Part shown: one piece after another, positions 27,568 to 38,827 of the stretch | Layout of the letters: each line of letters starts with the position of its first letter | Position numbering within the stretch: position 1 is the first letter of the stretch | Assembly (NCBI RefSeq): GCF_000312425.1 | Contig: NZ_HE997181.1 | Span: 4,654,045-4,718,044 of the forward strand | Direction of reading: 5' to 3' | Source of the DNA: Reyranella massiliensis 521 | Lineage (GTDB): Bacteria; Pseudomonadota; Alphaproteobacteria; Reyranellales; Reyranellaceae | Length of the DNA stretch: 64,000 nucleotides | The notes under the pieces: generated by a model | What the model was told of the DNA's origin: nothing | The model's input: the letters and a program-made list of their open reading frames with translations, nothing else | Databases searched by the model: none | Position numbers and translations under genes: made by a program

Positions 27568-27596
27568 GATATAGTTCGGTCGACCGACCGAGTCAA
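27568..27596 (-). promoter_or_regulatory. Sigma-70-type promoter of the mddA-tetR-hydrolase/GT operon
   Basis: On the minus strand a -35 element TTGACT (27596-27591), a 17-bp spacer and a -10 element TATATC (27573-27568). Operator copy 1 fills the spacer almost completely. The arrangement predicts repression by steric block of RNA polymerase. Confidence 0.65.
27575..27591. promoter_or_regulatory. Operator copy 1 (palindromic, TetR-like)
   Basis: Second exact copy of the 17-bp sequence TTCGGTCGACCGACCGA, located within the spacer between the predicted -35 and -10. Likely binding site of the TetR regulator encoded in the same operon. Confidence 0.75.
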
Positions 27597-27668
27597 GGTT
27601 CACCTAATGCATTGGGCGGGACGTCTACGCTCAAATCAGTGAGGATTGATTAAGAGCCATGGCCGCAT

Positions 27669-27690
27669 CGCTGGGGTCAGTCCCCCAGCG
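27669..27690 (-). terminator. Hairpin after sdhB (possible terminator)
   Basis: 8-bp perfect arms CGCTGGGG / CCCCAGCG with a 6-base loop, 20 bp after the sdhB stop. No T-run follows on the minus strand, so it may stabilise the sdh transcript end rather than terminate by itself. Confidence 0.4.
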
Positions 27691-27709
27691 GCGGCAAGAG
27701 ACGGTGCTT

Positions 27710-28489
27710 TTAGACCGTCCGTTCGACCATCAGCTTCTTGATCTCGGCGATGGCCTTTGCCGGGTTCAAGTGCTTCGGGCAGGTCTTGGTGCAGTTCATG
27801 ATCGTATGGCAGCGATAGAGCCGGAACGGGTCCTCGAGCTGGTCGAGGCGCTCGCCCTTGGCTTCGTCGCGGCTGTCGGCGATCCAGCGATAGGCCTGCA
27901 GCAGGATGGCCGGGCCGAGATAGCGCTCGCCGTTCCACCAGTAGCTGGGGCACGAGGTCGAGCAGCAGAAGCACAGGATGCACTCCCACAGGCCGTCGAG
28001 CTTGGCGCGCTCCTCCGGCGACTGCAGACGCTCGCGCGTCGGCGGCTGGGTCGTCGACTTCAGCCACGGCTCGATCGAGGCGAGCTGCGCGTAGGGCACG
28101 TTGAGGTCGGGCACCAGATCGCGCACCACCGGCATGTGCGGCAGCGGGTAGATCTTGATGTCGCCCTTCACCTCGGAAATGTACTTGGTGCAGGCCAGCG
28201 TGTTGGTGCCGTCGATATTCATCGCGCACGAACCGCAGACGCCTTCGCGGCAGGAGCGCCGGAAGGTGAGCGAGCTGTCCATCTCGTTCTTGATCTTGAT
28301 CAGCGCGTCCAGGACCATCGGACCGCAGGTGTCCATGTCGACTTCGTAAGTGTCGACCGACGGGTTCTTTCCGTCGTCGGGCGTCCAGCGGTAGATCTTG
28401 AACGTCTTGATGTTCTTGACGCCCGCAGCCGCCTTGTACGTCTCGCCGGTTCCGATCTTGGAATTGGCGGGAAGAGCGAACTCAGCCAT
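27710..28489 (-). CDS. sdhB: Succinate dehydrogenase iron-sulfur subunit
   Basis: 259 residues, standard length. Plant-type ferredoxin cluster motif [21 protein letters not shown], then the bacterial ferredoxin clusters [17 protein letters not shown] and [21 protein letters not shown], which hold the [2Fe-2S], [4Fe-4S] and [3Fe-4S] clusters. It passes electrons from the flavoprotein to ubiquinone. Last gene of sdhCDAB, 15 bp after sdhA. Confidence 0.96.
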   Translation of the reverse strand: MAEFALPANSKIGTGETYKAAAGVKNIKTFKIYRWTPDDGKNPSVDTYEVDMDTCGPMVLDALIKIKNEMDSSLTFRRSCREGVCGSCAMNIDGTNTLACTKYISEVKGDIKIYPLPHMPVVRDLVPDLNVPYAQLASIEPWLKSTTQPPTRERLQSPEERAKLDGLWECILCFCCSTSCPSYWWNGERYLGPAILLQAYRWIADSRDEAKGERLDQLEDPFRLYRCHTIMNCTKTCPKHLNPAKAIAEIKKLMVERTV

Positions 28490-28504
28490 TTCTTCCTCTC
28501 GAAC

Positions 28505-30349
<1,845 letters not shown>

Positions 30350-30351
30350 GT

Positions 30352-30735
30352 TCAGCCTCCGAATCCGATACGCAGGATGGCCACCGTCGCCGCCAGCCCG
30401 AAGAACACTGCAATGAACCTGATGGCGATGATCGACGCCAGCTTCAGCCCCTCGCTATGGACATAGTCCTCGATCACGACCTGCATGCCGAGCTGGGCAT
30501 GGTGCAGGCCGATGACGACCGTCAGGATCAGCAGCACCATGACGACCGGCGAGCCGATCCAGGCACGGGCCGCGTCGTAGTCGGCGCCGCTCAACATCAC
30601 GAGCGAGACGGCAAACCAGACGACGAGCGGGATGAGCGCGACGGCGGTGAGGCGCTGCACCCACCAGTGATGCAGGCCGTCCTTGGCGGAGCCGAGGCCC
30701 CGGGCGCGGGACAGGGGGGTTCTGAGGTCGCTCAT
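30352..30735 (-). CDS. sdhD: Succinate dehydrogenase membrane anchor subunit D
   Basis: 127 residues from ATG 30735 with GAGGAG upstream. Three transmembrane helices; [17 protein letters not shown] and [17 protein letters not shown] are the SdhD quinone/haem region with conserved His. The open frame continues upstream through sdhC antisense-free sequence, but ribosome site and family length fix this start. Forms the membrane anchor with sdhC, 11 bp upstream. Confidence 0.93.
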   Translation of the reverse strand: MSDLRTPLSRARGLGSAKDGLHHWWVQRLTAVALIPLVVWFAVSLVMLSGADYDAARAWIGSPVVMVLLILTVVIGLHHAQLGMQVVIEDYVHSEGLKLASIIAIRFIAVFFGLAATVAILRIGFGG

Positions 30736-30746
30736 ATTCGATCTCC

Positions 30747-31145
30747 TCAGACCAGCCGCAGGCCGACGATCCACGAGGCGGCCGTCGCCACAACGGCAAC
30801 CACCACCACGATCCAGCCGCTGCGATCGGCATCCTTCAATTCGAAACCGTAGCCGGCATCCCAGAAGAGATGGCGGATGCCGTTGAACAGATGGAAGAAG
30901 AGGCTGAACAACCAACCGCCCAGCACGATGCGGCCGACGATCGAGCCGTTGAAGCCCTGGAACATCGCGTAGGTCTGGGGACTGGCCGAAGCGAATACGA
31001 CCCAGGTCGCGAGGTAGAGCGCACCCACCGACAGGGCGATGCCGGTTGCGCGATGCAGGATCGACAGGTTCGCCAGGAACGGCAGTCGATAGACTTGCAA
31101 ATGGGGAGAAAGCGGCCGACTGGTCGGCCGATTGGCAGCGCTCAT
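30747..31145 (-). CDS. sdhC: Succinate dehydrogenase cytochrome b556 subunit
   Basis: 132 residues. N-terminal RPLSPHLQVYRLPFLANLSILHRATGIAL is the SdhC signature, with Ser/Arg/His at the quinone site, and HLFNGIRHLFWDAGYGF carries the haem-ligand His. Three membrane helices. First gene of the sdhCDAB operon. Confidence 0.95.
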   Translation of the reverse strand: MSAANRPTSRPLSPHLQVYRLPFLANLSILHRATGIALSVGALYLATWVVFASASPQTYAMFQGFNGSIVGRIVLGGWLFSLFFHLFNGIRHLFWDAGYGFELKDADRSGWIVVVVAVVATAASWIVGLRLV

Positions 31146-31165
31146 CGCGTCGAAACCTCAAATGC

Positions 31166-31206
31166 CTTGAAGCGGCTGTACTTTTGTACCGCTCAACCGC
31201 TTCAAG
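31166..31206. repeat. Inverted repeat over the sdhC promoter
   Basis: Perfect 10-bp arms CTTGAAGCGG (31166-31175) and CCGCTTCAAG (31197-31206) separated by 21 bp. A smaller inverted repeat GTAC-TTTT-GTAC sits inside. The arms flank the predicted -10 region of sdhC, so it is either an operator for a dimeric regulator or a leader hairpin. Confidence 0.65.
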
Positions 31207-31210
31207 TCAA
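31183..31210 (-). promoter_or_regulatory. Predicted sdhCDAB promoter
   Basis: Minus strand: -35 TTGACT (31210-31205), 16-bp spacer, -10 TACAAA (31188-31183). Transcription would begin ~30 bp ahead of the sdhC start. It overlaps the inverted repeat at 31166-31206. Confidence 0.55.
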
Positions 31211-31278
31211 CGAATGTCGGCTTTGCGGGCTGGTTAAGTCTTGGATTCTGCAATGAAAAACCGTCAGCCGAACGGCAT

Positions 31279-32355
31279 TCACGCAGCACGCCGCGGCATC
31301 AGCAGCCAATAGTCGAGATCGAGCACGACGGCAGGATGATACTTGCCGTCCGCCCCCTTGCCCGGCCACGAACTGCATGGGCAATCCTTGGCCGCAATGC
31401 TTCTCATTCGCAATGCACCGAGATCGGTGCGGCCCGGCAGGGGCACCTTCTCCAGCACTTCCGACCAGGCATAGATCGTGTCGCCGCCGAAGGTCGGCGC
31501 GACATGGCTGCCGGCATTGATGGCGGCGACGCGGAAGCCGTTGGCCAAGCCGTTGAACGACAGCGCCCGCGCCAGCGAGATCACATGGCCGCCATAGGCA
31601 AGCCGCCGGCCAAAGCGCGTGCTCTTGCCGGCGAAGGCGTCGAAATGCACCCGCGCGGTGTTCTGATAGAGCCGCGTCGAGAACATATGGTCGGAGTCTT
31701 CGAGGGTGATGCCGCTCACATGGTCGATTCGTTCGCCGACCTCGTAGTCTTCCCAGCGATAGGACGAGCCGGCGGCAACGTCGTCGTAGCCCGCGAGCTT
31801 CAAGCCCGCCGGCACGATGAGATCGGCCGGCGCGACCGACGGCGCAGTCTTCGGGACCACGGTCTCGGGCACGGCGGCGGCCGGATCGCGCTTGTGCACC
31901 ATCACCCAGCGCACATAGTCGAGCACCATCTCGCCACGCTGATTGACGCCAGTCGAGCGCACCCAGACGACGCCACTGGCACGGTTGGAGTTTTCGCGCA
32001 GGCCCAGCACAATCGAATGCGCCGACAGCGTGTCGCCCGGGTAGACCGGCACGCCCCAGCGGAATTCGGCATAGCCCAGGTTGGCGACGGCATTCAGCGA
32101 GATGTCGGGCACGGTCTTGCCGATCACGACATGGAACACAGCCAGATCGTCGAGCGGCGCACGCGGCAATCCCAGCGCGCGGGCGAACTCATCGGACGAG
32201 TTGATCGCGAAGCGCGAGCCGTAGAGCGCGACGTTCAGCGCCGCGTCCGCTTCCGTCATGGTGCGCGGCGTGGCGTGGCGGATCTCCTGGCCGACGCGGA
32301 AATCCTCGAAGAAGTTTCCGGCGACCGCTTCGCTCTTGGTCTTTGCCTTGCTCAT
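31279..32355 (-). CDS. Mesaconyl-CoA hydratase-like double-hotdog MaoC protein
   Basis: 358 residues from ATG 32355; longer readings run antisense-like through the lyase gene. Two MaoC/hotdog halves: FFEDFRVGQEIRHATPRTMTEADAAL at the start and YRWEDYEVGERIDHVSGITLEDSDHM in the middle. The C-terminal AVVLDLDYWLLMPRR is typical of mesaconyl-CoA (beta-methylmalyl-CoA) hydratase. In the ethylmalonyl-CoA pathway this enzyme hydrates mesaconyl-CoA to methylmalyl-CoA, the substrate of the lyase. The ATG overlaps the stop of the upstream lyase gene by 4 bp. Confidence 0.78.
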   Translation of the reverse strand: MSKAKTKSEAVAGNFFEDFRVGQEIRHATPRTMTEADAALNVALYGSRFAINSSDEFARALGLPRAPLDDLAVFHVVIGKTVPDISLNAVANLGYAEFRWGVPVYPGDTLSAHSIVLGLRENSNRASGVVWVRSTGVNQRGEMVLDYVRWVMVHKRDPAAAVPETVVPKTAPSVAPADLIVPAGLKLAGYDDVAAGSSYRWEDYEVGERIDHVSGITLEDSDHMFSTRLYQNTARVHFDAFAGKSTRFGRRLAYGGHVISLARALSFNGLANGFRVAAINAGSHVAPTFGGDTIYAWSEVLEKVPLPGRTDLGALRMRSIAAKDCPCSSWPGKGADGKYHPAVVLDLDYWLLMPRRAA

Positions 32356-33230
32356 GCCGCCTGCAGCTCCTTGATCGCCGTGGCCAGCGCCAACGCGCGC
32401 TCGGCCTGCTCGACATGGAGGTTTTCGATCATGCGTCCATCGACGGTGACCACACCCTTGCCTTCGGCCTGTGCGGCCTTGAAGGCGGTAACGATCTTGC
32501 CGGCCATCTCGAGCTCGGCGGCCGACGGCGCAAACACCTCGTTGCAGGGTTCGACCTGGCTGGGATGGATCAAGGTCTTGCCGTCGAAGCCCATCTCCAG
32601 CCCCTGCTGGCAGACGGCGCGGAAGCCTTCGGCGTCCTGGATGTCGTTGTAGACACCGTCGAGGATGGTGAGCCCATGTGCGCGGGCGGCCAGCATGCCG
32701 AGCCCCAGCGCCGTCACCATCGGCAGGCGCATGGGCGTGTGGCGCGCGCGCATGTCCTTCACCAGGTCGTTGGTGCCCATGACGAACAGAGTGAGCCGCG
32801 GATGCGAGCCCGCCACTTCGTCGGCGCGCAGGATGCCCTTCGGCGTCTCCATCATCGCCCACACCGCCATCGACTTGGGCGCGCCTGCGGCATCGAGCTG
32901 GGCAACCACGCTGGCCACCTCCGCCGCAGTTTCGACCTTCGGCACCAGCACTGCGTCGGCGCCGGACTTGGCGATGGCAGCGATGTCGGCCTTGCCCCAC
33001 GGCGTGGACAGACCGTTGCAGCGGATCGCAATCTCGCGCTTGCCATAGCCCTTGCTCTGCGCCGCGGCCACGACGTTGGCGCGCGCAGCTTCCTTGGCGT
33101 CGGGCGCCACCGCATCCTCGAGATCGAAGATCAGCGCATCGGCCGGCAGCGACCGCGCCTTCTCCAGCGCGCGCGTATTGGCACCCGGCATGTAAAGGAC
33201 GCTGCGGCGCGGACGAACGGATGCGGACAT
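32352..33230 (-). CDS. HpcH/HpaI (CitE-like) CoA-ester lyase, malyl-CoA lyase or thioesterase type
   Basis: 292 residues from ATG 33230. TIM-barrel lyase of the CitE/HpcH class: RRSVLYMPGANTRALEKA, DALIFDLEDAVAPDAKEAAR with the metal-site acidic residues, MMETPKGIL, MGTNDLVKDM and KTLIHPSQVEPCNEVF. Length nearer Mcl2 (malyl-CoA thioesterase, ~275-295) than Mcl1 (~318), so cleavage of methylmalyl-CoA or hydrolysis of malyl-CoA are both possible. Coupled to the downstream hydratase. Confidence 0.8.
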   Translation of the reverse strand: MSASVRPRRSVLYMPGANTRALEKARSLPADALIFDLEDAVAPDAKEAARANVVAAAQSKGYGKREIAIRCNGLSTPWGKADIAAIAKSGADAVLVPKVETAAEVASVVAQLDAAGAPKSMAVWAMMETPKGILRADEVAGSHPRLTLFVMGTNDLVKDMRARHTPMRLPMVTALGLGMLAARAHGLTILDGVYNDIQDAEGFRAVCQQGLEMGFDGKTLIHPSQVEPCNEVFAPSAAELEMAGKIVTAFKAAQAEGKGVVTVDGRMIENLHVEQAERALALATAIKELQAA

Positions 33231-33311
33231 GTCTGGGCTCCCCAACGGTCCTTGGCGAAAACGCGGCGGACTATAATGCCGAGCTTCCTTGTGGCAAGGT
33301 GGCTCTCGGCC

Positions 33312-34175
33312 ATGCGCTTCCTCTCGCTCCAGAGCCATGTTGCCTACGGCTACGTCGGCAATCGGGCAGCAACCTTTCCGCTGCAACGATTGGGCCACGA
33401 GGTCTGGGCGGTGAACACGGTCGAGTTTTCCAACCACACGGGCTATGGCGCCTGGCGTGGCCGCGCCGCATCGGCCGAGCAGGTCGGCGAAATCGTGCGG
33501 GGCATCGAGGCGCTGGGCCAGTTTGCCCGCTGCGACGGATTGCTCACCGGCTATGTCGGGGATGCCGCCCTCGCCAACGTGATCCTCGATACCGCACGGC
33601 GTGTGCGAGCCGCCAATCCGCGTGCCCTGTGGTGCTGCGATCCGGTGCTGGGAGACATCGACACCGGCATCTACGTGAAACCCGGGATCGATACTTTTTT
33701 TCGCGAACAGGCTATTCCCGCCGCCGACCTCGTGACGCCGAACCATTTCGAGCTGGAGCATCTGACCGGGCGCCGGATCTCGACCCTTGAAGAAGCGCTG
33801 TCCGCAGCGCGGACACTGCTCGGCGGTCCTCTCGGCGGCCCAAGGCTCGCTCTCGTCACCAGCCTGCGACGCGCCGACGCGCCGGCGAACATCATCGAGA
33901 TGGTCGCCGTGACGCCGGACGCCGCCTGGCGTGTGGCTACGCCCCTGATCGGGTTCGAGATTGCGCCCAACGGCACCGGCGATGCCGTCGCAGCGCTCTT
34001 CACTGCCCACTGGATTGCCGGCAGCGACGTGGCCCATGCCCTGGGCAAGGCCGCTTCGTCGATCTTCGCGGTCCTCGAAGTAACGCAGGCGATGGGTGAG
34101 CGCGAGCTCCAGCTCGTGGCCGCGCAGGAACAGCTGGTGGCGCCGCCGCGTTCCTTCACGGCAGAAAAACTGTAG
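33312..34175 (+). CDS. pdxY: Pyridoxal kinase
   Basis: 287 residues from ATG 33312, giving the family start MRFLSLQSHVAYGYVGNRAATFPLQRLG; the frame extends 970 bp upstream through the antisense of the lyase gene and is not used. Ribokinase fold with DPVLGDIDTGIYV, TPNHFELEHLTG and the GTGDAVAALF anion-hole/catalytic Asp near the C-terminus. It phosphorylates pyridoxal for PLP salvage. Divergent from the lyase gene; an ATG at 33276 would add 12 residues not typical of the family. Confidence 0.93.
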   Translation: MRFLSLQSHVAYGYVGNRAATFPLQRLGHEVWAVNTVEFSNHTGYGAWRGRAASAEQVGEIVRGIEALGQFARCDGLLTGYVGDAALANVILDTARRVRAANPRALWCCDPVLGDIDTGIYVKPGIDTFFREQAIPAADLVTPNHFELEHLTGRRISTLEEALSAARTLLGGPLGGPRLALVTSLRRADAPANIIEMVAVTPDAAWRVATPLIGFEIAPNGTGDAVAALFTAHWIAGSDVAHALGKAASSIFAVLEVTQAMGERELQLVAAQEQLVAPPRSFTAEKL

Positions 34176-34182
34176 CGCCGCG

Positions 34183-34878
34183 ATGCAGGTTCCGGGCTTC
34201 GTGTTCAATCCAATCGGGATCGCCATCGAGGGGGCGGTGATCGGCTTTCTGATCGCCGTGCCTGTGGGACCGGCCGCTGCCCTCTGCATTCGCCGCTCCA
34301 TCACCGTCGGCGCCATGGCAGGCTATATGACCGGGATCGGTGCCGCCCTGGGCGATGCCGTGTTCGGTGCCGTCGCGGCGTTCGGCCTGTCGTTCGTTCA
34401 GACGTTCGTCGCCGAACACGAAGCGTGGCTGCTCGGCCTCGGCGGCATCGTTCTGGTGATCATGGGATGGACGACGATGCGACACCGGCCGCGCAATGTC
34501 GGCGATCCCGTGGCCGACGACCGTGAGCATCGGCTCTCGACGCATTTCCATTATGCGACGTCGAGCTTCTTCATCACCGTGTTCAATCCGCTGACGGTGA
34601 TGGCCTTCGGCGCGGCTTTCGCCGGCCGCAATCTCGCCGGCGTCGGCGGCAGCCTGCCCGACGCGTCGCTGCTGGTCGCCGCCGTGTTCTGCGGCGCGCT
34701 CGCCTGGTGGACGATCATCTGCACGGCATCGGTGGCGCTTCGGGCGCGCTTCACCGGCACCGGCATGCTGTGGCTCAACCGCTGCTCAGGCGCGGTGATC
34801 CTGGGCTTCGGCGTCGCCGCCCTGATTTCGCTGCTGCCGCTGCCGTGGAAGCAGATCGGCCGGACGCTCGGCATCTGA
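34183..34878 (+). CDS. LysE family translocator
   Basis: 231 residues from ATG 34183, 7 bp after pdxY. Six hydrophobic segments. The first contains IGFLIAVPVGPAAALCIRRSITVGAMAGYMTGIGAALGD, the LysE/RhtB signature, and FFITVFNPLTVMAFGAAFAG is the second half-repeat. Proteins of this group export amino acids or related solutes. Probably in one transcript with pdxY, but a functional link is not shown. Confidence 0.87.
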   Translation: MQVPGFVFNPIGIAIEGAVIGFLIAVPVGPAAALCIRRSITVGAMAGYMTGIGAALGDAVFGAVAAFGLSFVQTFVAEHEAWLLGLGGIVLVIMGWTTMRHRPRNVGDPVADDREHRLSTHFHYATSSFFITVFNPLTVMAFGAAFAGRNLAGVGGSLPDASLLVAAVFCGALAWWTIICTASVALRARFTGTGMLWLNRCSGAVILGFGVAALISLLPLPWKQIGRTLGI

Positions 34879-34908
34879 CGCCGAGCTATTGGATCGGCGG
34901 TCGCGAAA

Positions 34909-34938
34909 TCGCCCCTCCCGCGACTGCGGAAGGGGCGA
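34909..34938. terminator. Hairpin between convergent genes
   Basis: Outer arms TCGCCCCT / AGGGGCGA, extended inward by CCGC / GCGG around GACT with one mismatch. It lies between the ends of the LysE-family and thiolase genes. No clear T-run, so termination strength is uncertain. Confidence 0.5.
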
Positions 34939-34944
34939 CGCGCA

Positions 34945-36177
<1,233 letters not shown>

Positions 36178-36203
36178 TGCTTTCTCCTTCCTCGGGTCTC
36201 AGC

Positions 36204-36989
36204 TCAGCGCGGCGCCATACGAATGGCGCCGTCGATGCGGACGTCTTCGCCGTTGAAGTAGCCGCAAGTGATCATCGTGTGGGCGACCTGCGCGTATTCC
36301 TCCGGGCGTCCAAGGCGCTTGGGGAACGGCACCGAGGCGGCCAGGGCAGCCTTGACGTTCTCCGGCGCGCGCGCGAGCAGCGGCGTGTCGAAGATGCCGG
36401 GCAGGATGGTATTGCAGCGGATGCCCTCGTTCGAGAGGTCGCGCGCCACGACGAGCGTGATTCCGACGACGCCGGCCTTCGAGGCGGTATACGCCACCTG
36501 GCCGATCTGACCGTCCTCGGCCGCGACCGACGCGGTGTTGAGGATCACGCCGCGATCGCCGTCGGACTGCGGCGCGAGCGTCAACATGCCCGCCGCCGAC
36601 TTGGTGATGCAGCGGAACGTGCCGATGAGATTGACGTTGATGATGCGCTCGAAGTTCTCGAGCGGATACTCCTTCGGCTTGCCGGTCGTCCGGTCGAGCG
36701 AGGCTGTCTTCTGGGCACCGCCGCCGACGCCGGCGCAGTTCACCAGAATGCGCTCCTGCCCGTGGGCCGCCCGCGCCTTCGCGAACCCGGCCTCGACCTC
36801 TTCGGTCGAGGTCACGTTGACCTTGCAGAAGACGCCGCCGATTTCCTTGGCCAGCTTCTCGCCCTGTTCTTCGTTGAGGTCGAAGATCGCGACCTTCACG
36901 CCGTGCGAGGCGAGCATGCGCGAGGTGGCCGCGCCGAGGCCGGAAGCGCCGCCCGTGACGACCGCCGATACTGTCTTGTCGAGTTGCAT
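36204..36989 (-). CDS. SDR family 3-hydroxyacyl-CoA dehydrogenase (type II-like)
   Basis: 261 residues from ATG 36989; a start at 37004 is possible. SDR with TGGASGLGAA, NCAG, Ser in NTASVAAEDGQIGQVAYTASKAG with the YxxxK pair. The insertion ASLDRTTGKPKEYPLENFERIINVNLIGTFRCI and PGIFDTPLLARAPENVKAALAASVPFPKRLG resemble the 17beta-HSD10/3-hydroxyacyl-CoA dehydrogenase type II group. It probably makes the 3-ketoacyl-CoA used by the neighbouring thiolase. Confidence 0.85.
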   Translation of the reverse strand: MQLDKTVSAVVTGGASGLGAATSRMLASHGVKVAIFDLNEEQGEKLAKEIGGVFCKVNVTSTEEVEAGFAKARAAHGQERILVNCAGVGGGAQKTASLDRTTGKPKEYPLENFERIINVNLIGTFRCITKSAAGMLTLAPQSDGDRGVILNTASVAAEDGQIGQVAYTASKAGVVGITLVVARDLSNEGIRCNTILPGIFDTPLLARAPENVKAALAASVPFPKRLGRPEEYAQVAHTMITCGYFNGEDVRIDGAIRMAPR

Positions 36990-37158
36990 TGTGGTCACTC
37001 TCAAATGATCGCCCCGTAACGGGGTCCAACCAAGACTGTTAGAGCATCGCCCTCATCGCCACCAGCTTGGTTGCCCGCTCCAGCCAGCGCAGAGCGAACC
37101 ACAATTTTCGATCAGCGATTTCCAGCCCAAGACGCCGCAGCACCTCGCGCCCAAGACC

Positions 37159-37740
37159 TCAAGCCAGCGTGCAGCTTTCCTCGAAGGTGAAGCGCGGGCT
37201 GCGGGCAAAGAGCTTCGCCGGATCGCCGTAGCCGATGTTGCACAAGAAGTTCGACTTCACCTTGCCGTCGGGAAAGAAGGCCTGGTCGACCTTGGCATTG
37301 TCGAAGCCGCTCATGGCCCCGCAATCGAGGCCGAGCGCGCGTGCGGCGACGATCAGATAGGCGCCCTGCAGGCTGCCGTTGCGGAACGCCGTCGGTTCGG
37401 CCGACGGCTTGCCCTTGAACCAGGTGATCGCCGTCTGGTCGTGCGGGAACATTCGCGGCAGATGCTCGTAGAATTCGGGATCGTAAGCCACGATCGCCGT
37501 CACCGGCGCCGCCATGGTTTTCTCCGTATTGCCGGCGCTGAGAGCGGGCCGGAGCTTCTCCTTACCTTCCTTGGTGCGCACGAAGACGATTCGCGCCGGC
37601 TGGCAGTTGGCCGATGTCGGACCCCATTTCATGAGGTCGTAGATGGCGCGAAGTTGATCGTCCGTTACCGGCTTTGGCAGCCAGCCATTGTGAGTGCGGG
37701 CCGAGCGGAAAATACTGTCCAGCGCCTTGTCGTCGAGCAT
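37159..37740 (-). CDS. RutE/HadB-type malonic semialdehyde reductase (nitroreductase family)
   Basis: 193 residues, matching RutE length (~196). Nitroreductase fold: [36 protein letters not shown] is the diagnostic N-terminus, and [39 protein letters not shown] carries the FMN-binding region. RutE reduces malonic semialdehyde from uracil breakdown to 3-hydroxypropionate. No other rut genes are adjacent, so the role here may be a general aldehyde or quinone reductase. Confidence 0.85.
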   Translation of the reverse strand: MLDDKALDSIFRSARTHNGWLPKPVTDDQLRAIYDLMKWGPTSANCQPARIVFVRTKEGKEKLRPALSAGNTEKTMAAPVTAIVAYDPEFYEHLPRMFPHDQTAITWFKGKPSAEPTAFRNGSLQGAYLIVAARALGLDCGAMSGFDNAKVDQAFFPDGKVKSNFLCNIGYGDPAKLFARSPRFTFEESCTLA

Positions 37741-37888
37741 CGAATTCCTCTTTGAAGTTGATGAACCCTAACCAAGCCCACCGTGTCGGTCGAGGCACGC
37801 AGCTGTGATCGGGTTACGAGGTCGCAACCCCTTCCCGCTACGCGGATTGTGCTAGGTTCGTCGCCAGCCGCACACAGGGTTTTAGTCG

Positions 37889-38827
37889 ATGCTGCTCGTT
37901 CCGCTCGATCCTGCGAAGTTCAAGGATGCGTTCACCACCGCCAAGGGCGAGCAGCGCGCCCATGTTGTGCTGAAGGCGCTCGACACGCTGTGGTTCAACA
38001 CCGGCACGCTCTGCAATCTTACGTGCCGCAACTGCTATATCGAATCCTCGCCGCGCAACGACCGGCTGGTCTATCTGACGGCCGCCGAAGTCGGCGACTA
38101 CCTCGACGAGATCGAACGCGACGGCCACGCCACCCGCCTGATCGGCTTCACCGGCGGCGAGCCTTTCATGAATCCCGAACTGCCGGCGATGCTCGACGAC
38201 GTGCTGTCGCGCGGGCTCAAGGCGATGGTGCTGACCAACGCCATGAAGCCCATGCACAAGATGAAGCCGGCGTTGCTCGCCTTGCTGCAGAAGCACGGTC
38301 GCAACCTCACTATTCGTGTCTCGGTCGATCACCATGGCCGCGAACTGCACGAAGAGGAGCGCGGCGCAGGAAGCTGGAAGCCGACCCTCGACGGGCTGAA
38401 ATGGCTCTGCGACTCGGGCTTCGACGTCCATGTTGCGGGGCGACATTTCTCGACGGAGACCGAAGAGGAAGTACGCGCCGGCTATGGCCGGTTGTTCGAC
38501 GGGCTCGGCCTGTCCATCGACGCGTGGGATCCCGGAACGCTCGTGCTGTTCCCCGAGATGGACCCCACGGTGGACGTGCCGGAGATCACGACGGCCTGCT
38601 GGGGCATCCTGAAGAAGTCACCCGACAGCGTGATGTGCGCCTCCTCCCGCATGATCGTGAAGCGCAAGGGCGCAGCGCGGCCGGCCGTCGTCGCCTGCAC
38701 GCTCCTGCCCTACGATCCGCAGTTCGAACTGGGCGGGACCCTGGCCGACAGTATTGGCGCGGTGCCGCTCAATCATCCGCATTGTGCAAAGTTCTGCGTC
38801 CTGGGCGGTGCCGCCTGCAGCCAGTAG
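37889..38827 (+). CDS. Radical SAM protein linked to glycosyltransferases
   Basis: 312 residues. Radical SAM cluster motif at Cys42, Cys46 and Cys49 (TLCNLTCRNCY), GFTGGEPFMNPEL for SAM binding, and a C-terminal region with several extra cysteines (CWG, MCASS, ACTLL and the terminal CAKFCVLGGAACSQ), suggesting an auxiliary iron-sulfur cluster of the SPASM/twitch kind. Followed by two small glycosyltransferases in the same direction that overlap it and each other, an association seen with rSAM/selenodomain-type transferase families. Substrate unknown. Confidence 0.82.
   Translation: MLLVPLDPAKFKDAFTTAKGEQRAHVVLKALDTLWFNTGTLCNLTCRNCYIESSPRNDRLVYLTAAEVGDYLDEIERDGHATRLIGFTGGEPFMNPELPAMLDDVLSRGLKAMVLTNAMKPMHKMKPALLALLQKHGRNLTIRVSVDHHGRELHEEERGAGSWKPTLDGLKWLCDSGFDVHVAGRHFSTETEEEVRAGYGRLFDGLGLSIDAWDPGTLVLFPEMDPTVDVPEITTACWGILKKSPDSVMCASSRMIVKRKGAARPAVVACTLLPYDPQFELGGTLADSIGAVPLNHPHCAKFCVLGGAACSQ

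Noticed and set aside
27542..27591. Two repeats as a mini CRISPR or mobile-element end
   Set aside because: Only two copies, palindromic, placed on a promoter next to a TetR gene; an operator pair explains them better.
32343..33311. Upstream part of the open frame containing pdxY
   Set aside because: The first ~320 codons are antisense to the lyase gene. PdxY family alignment and length place the true start at 33312.
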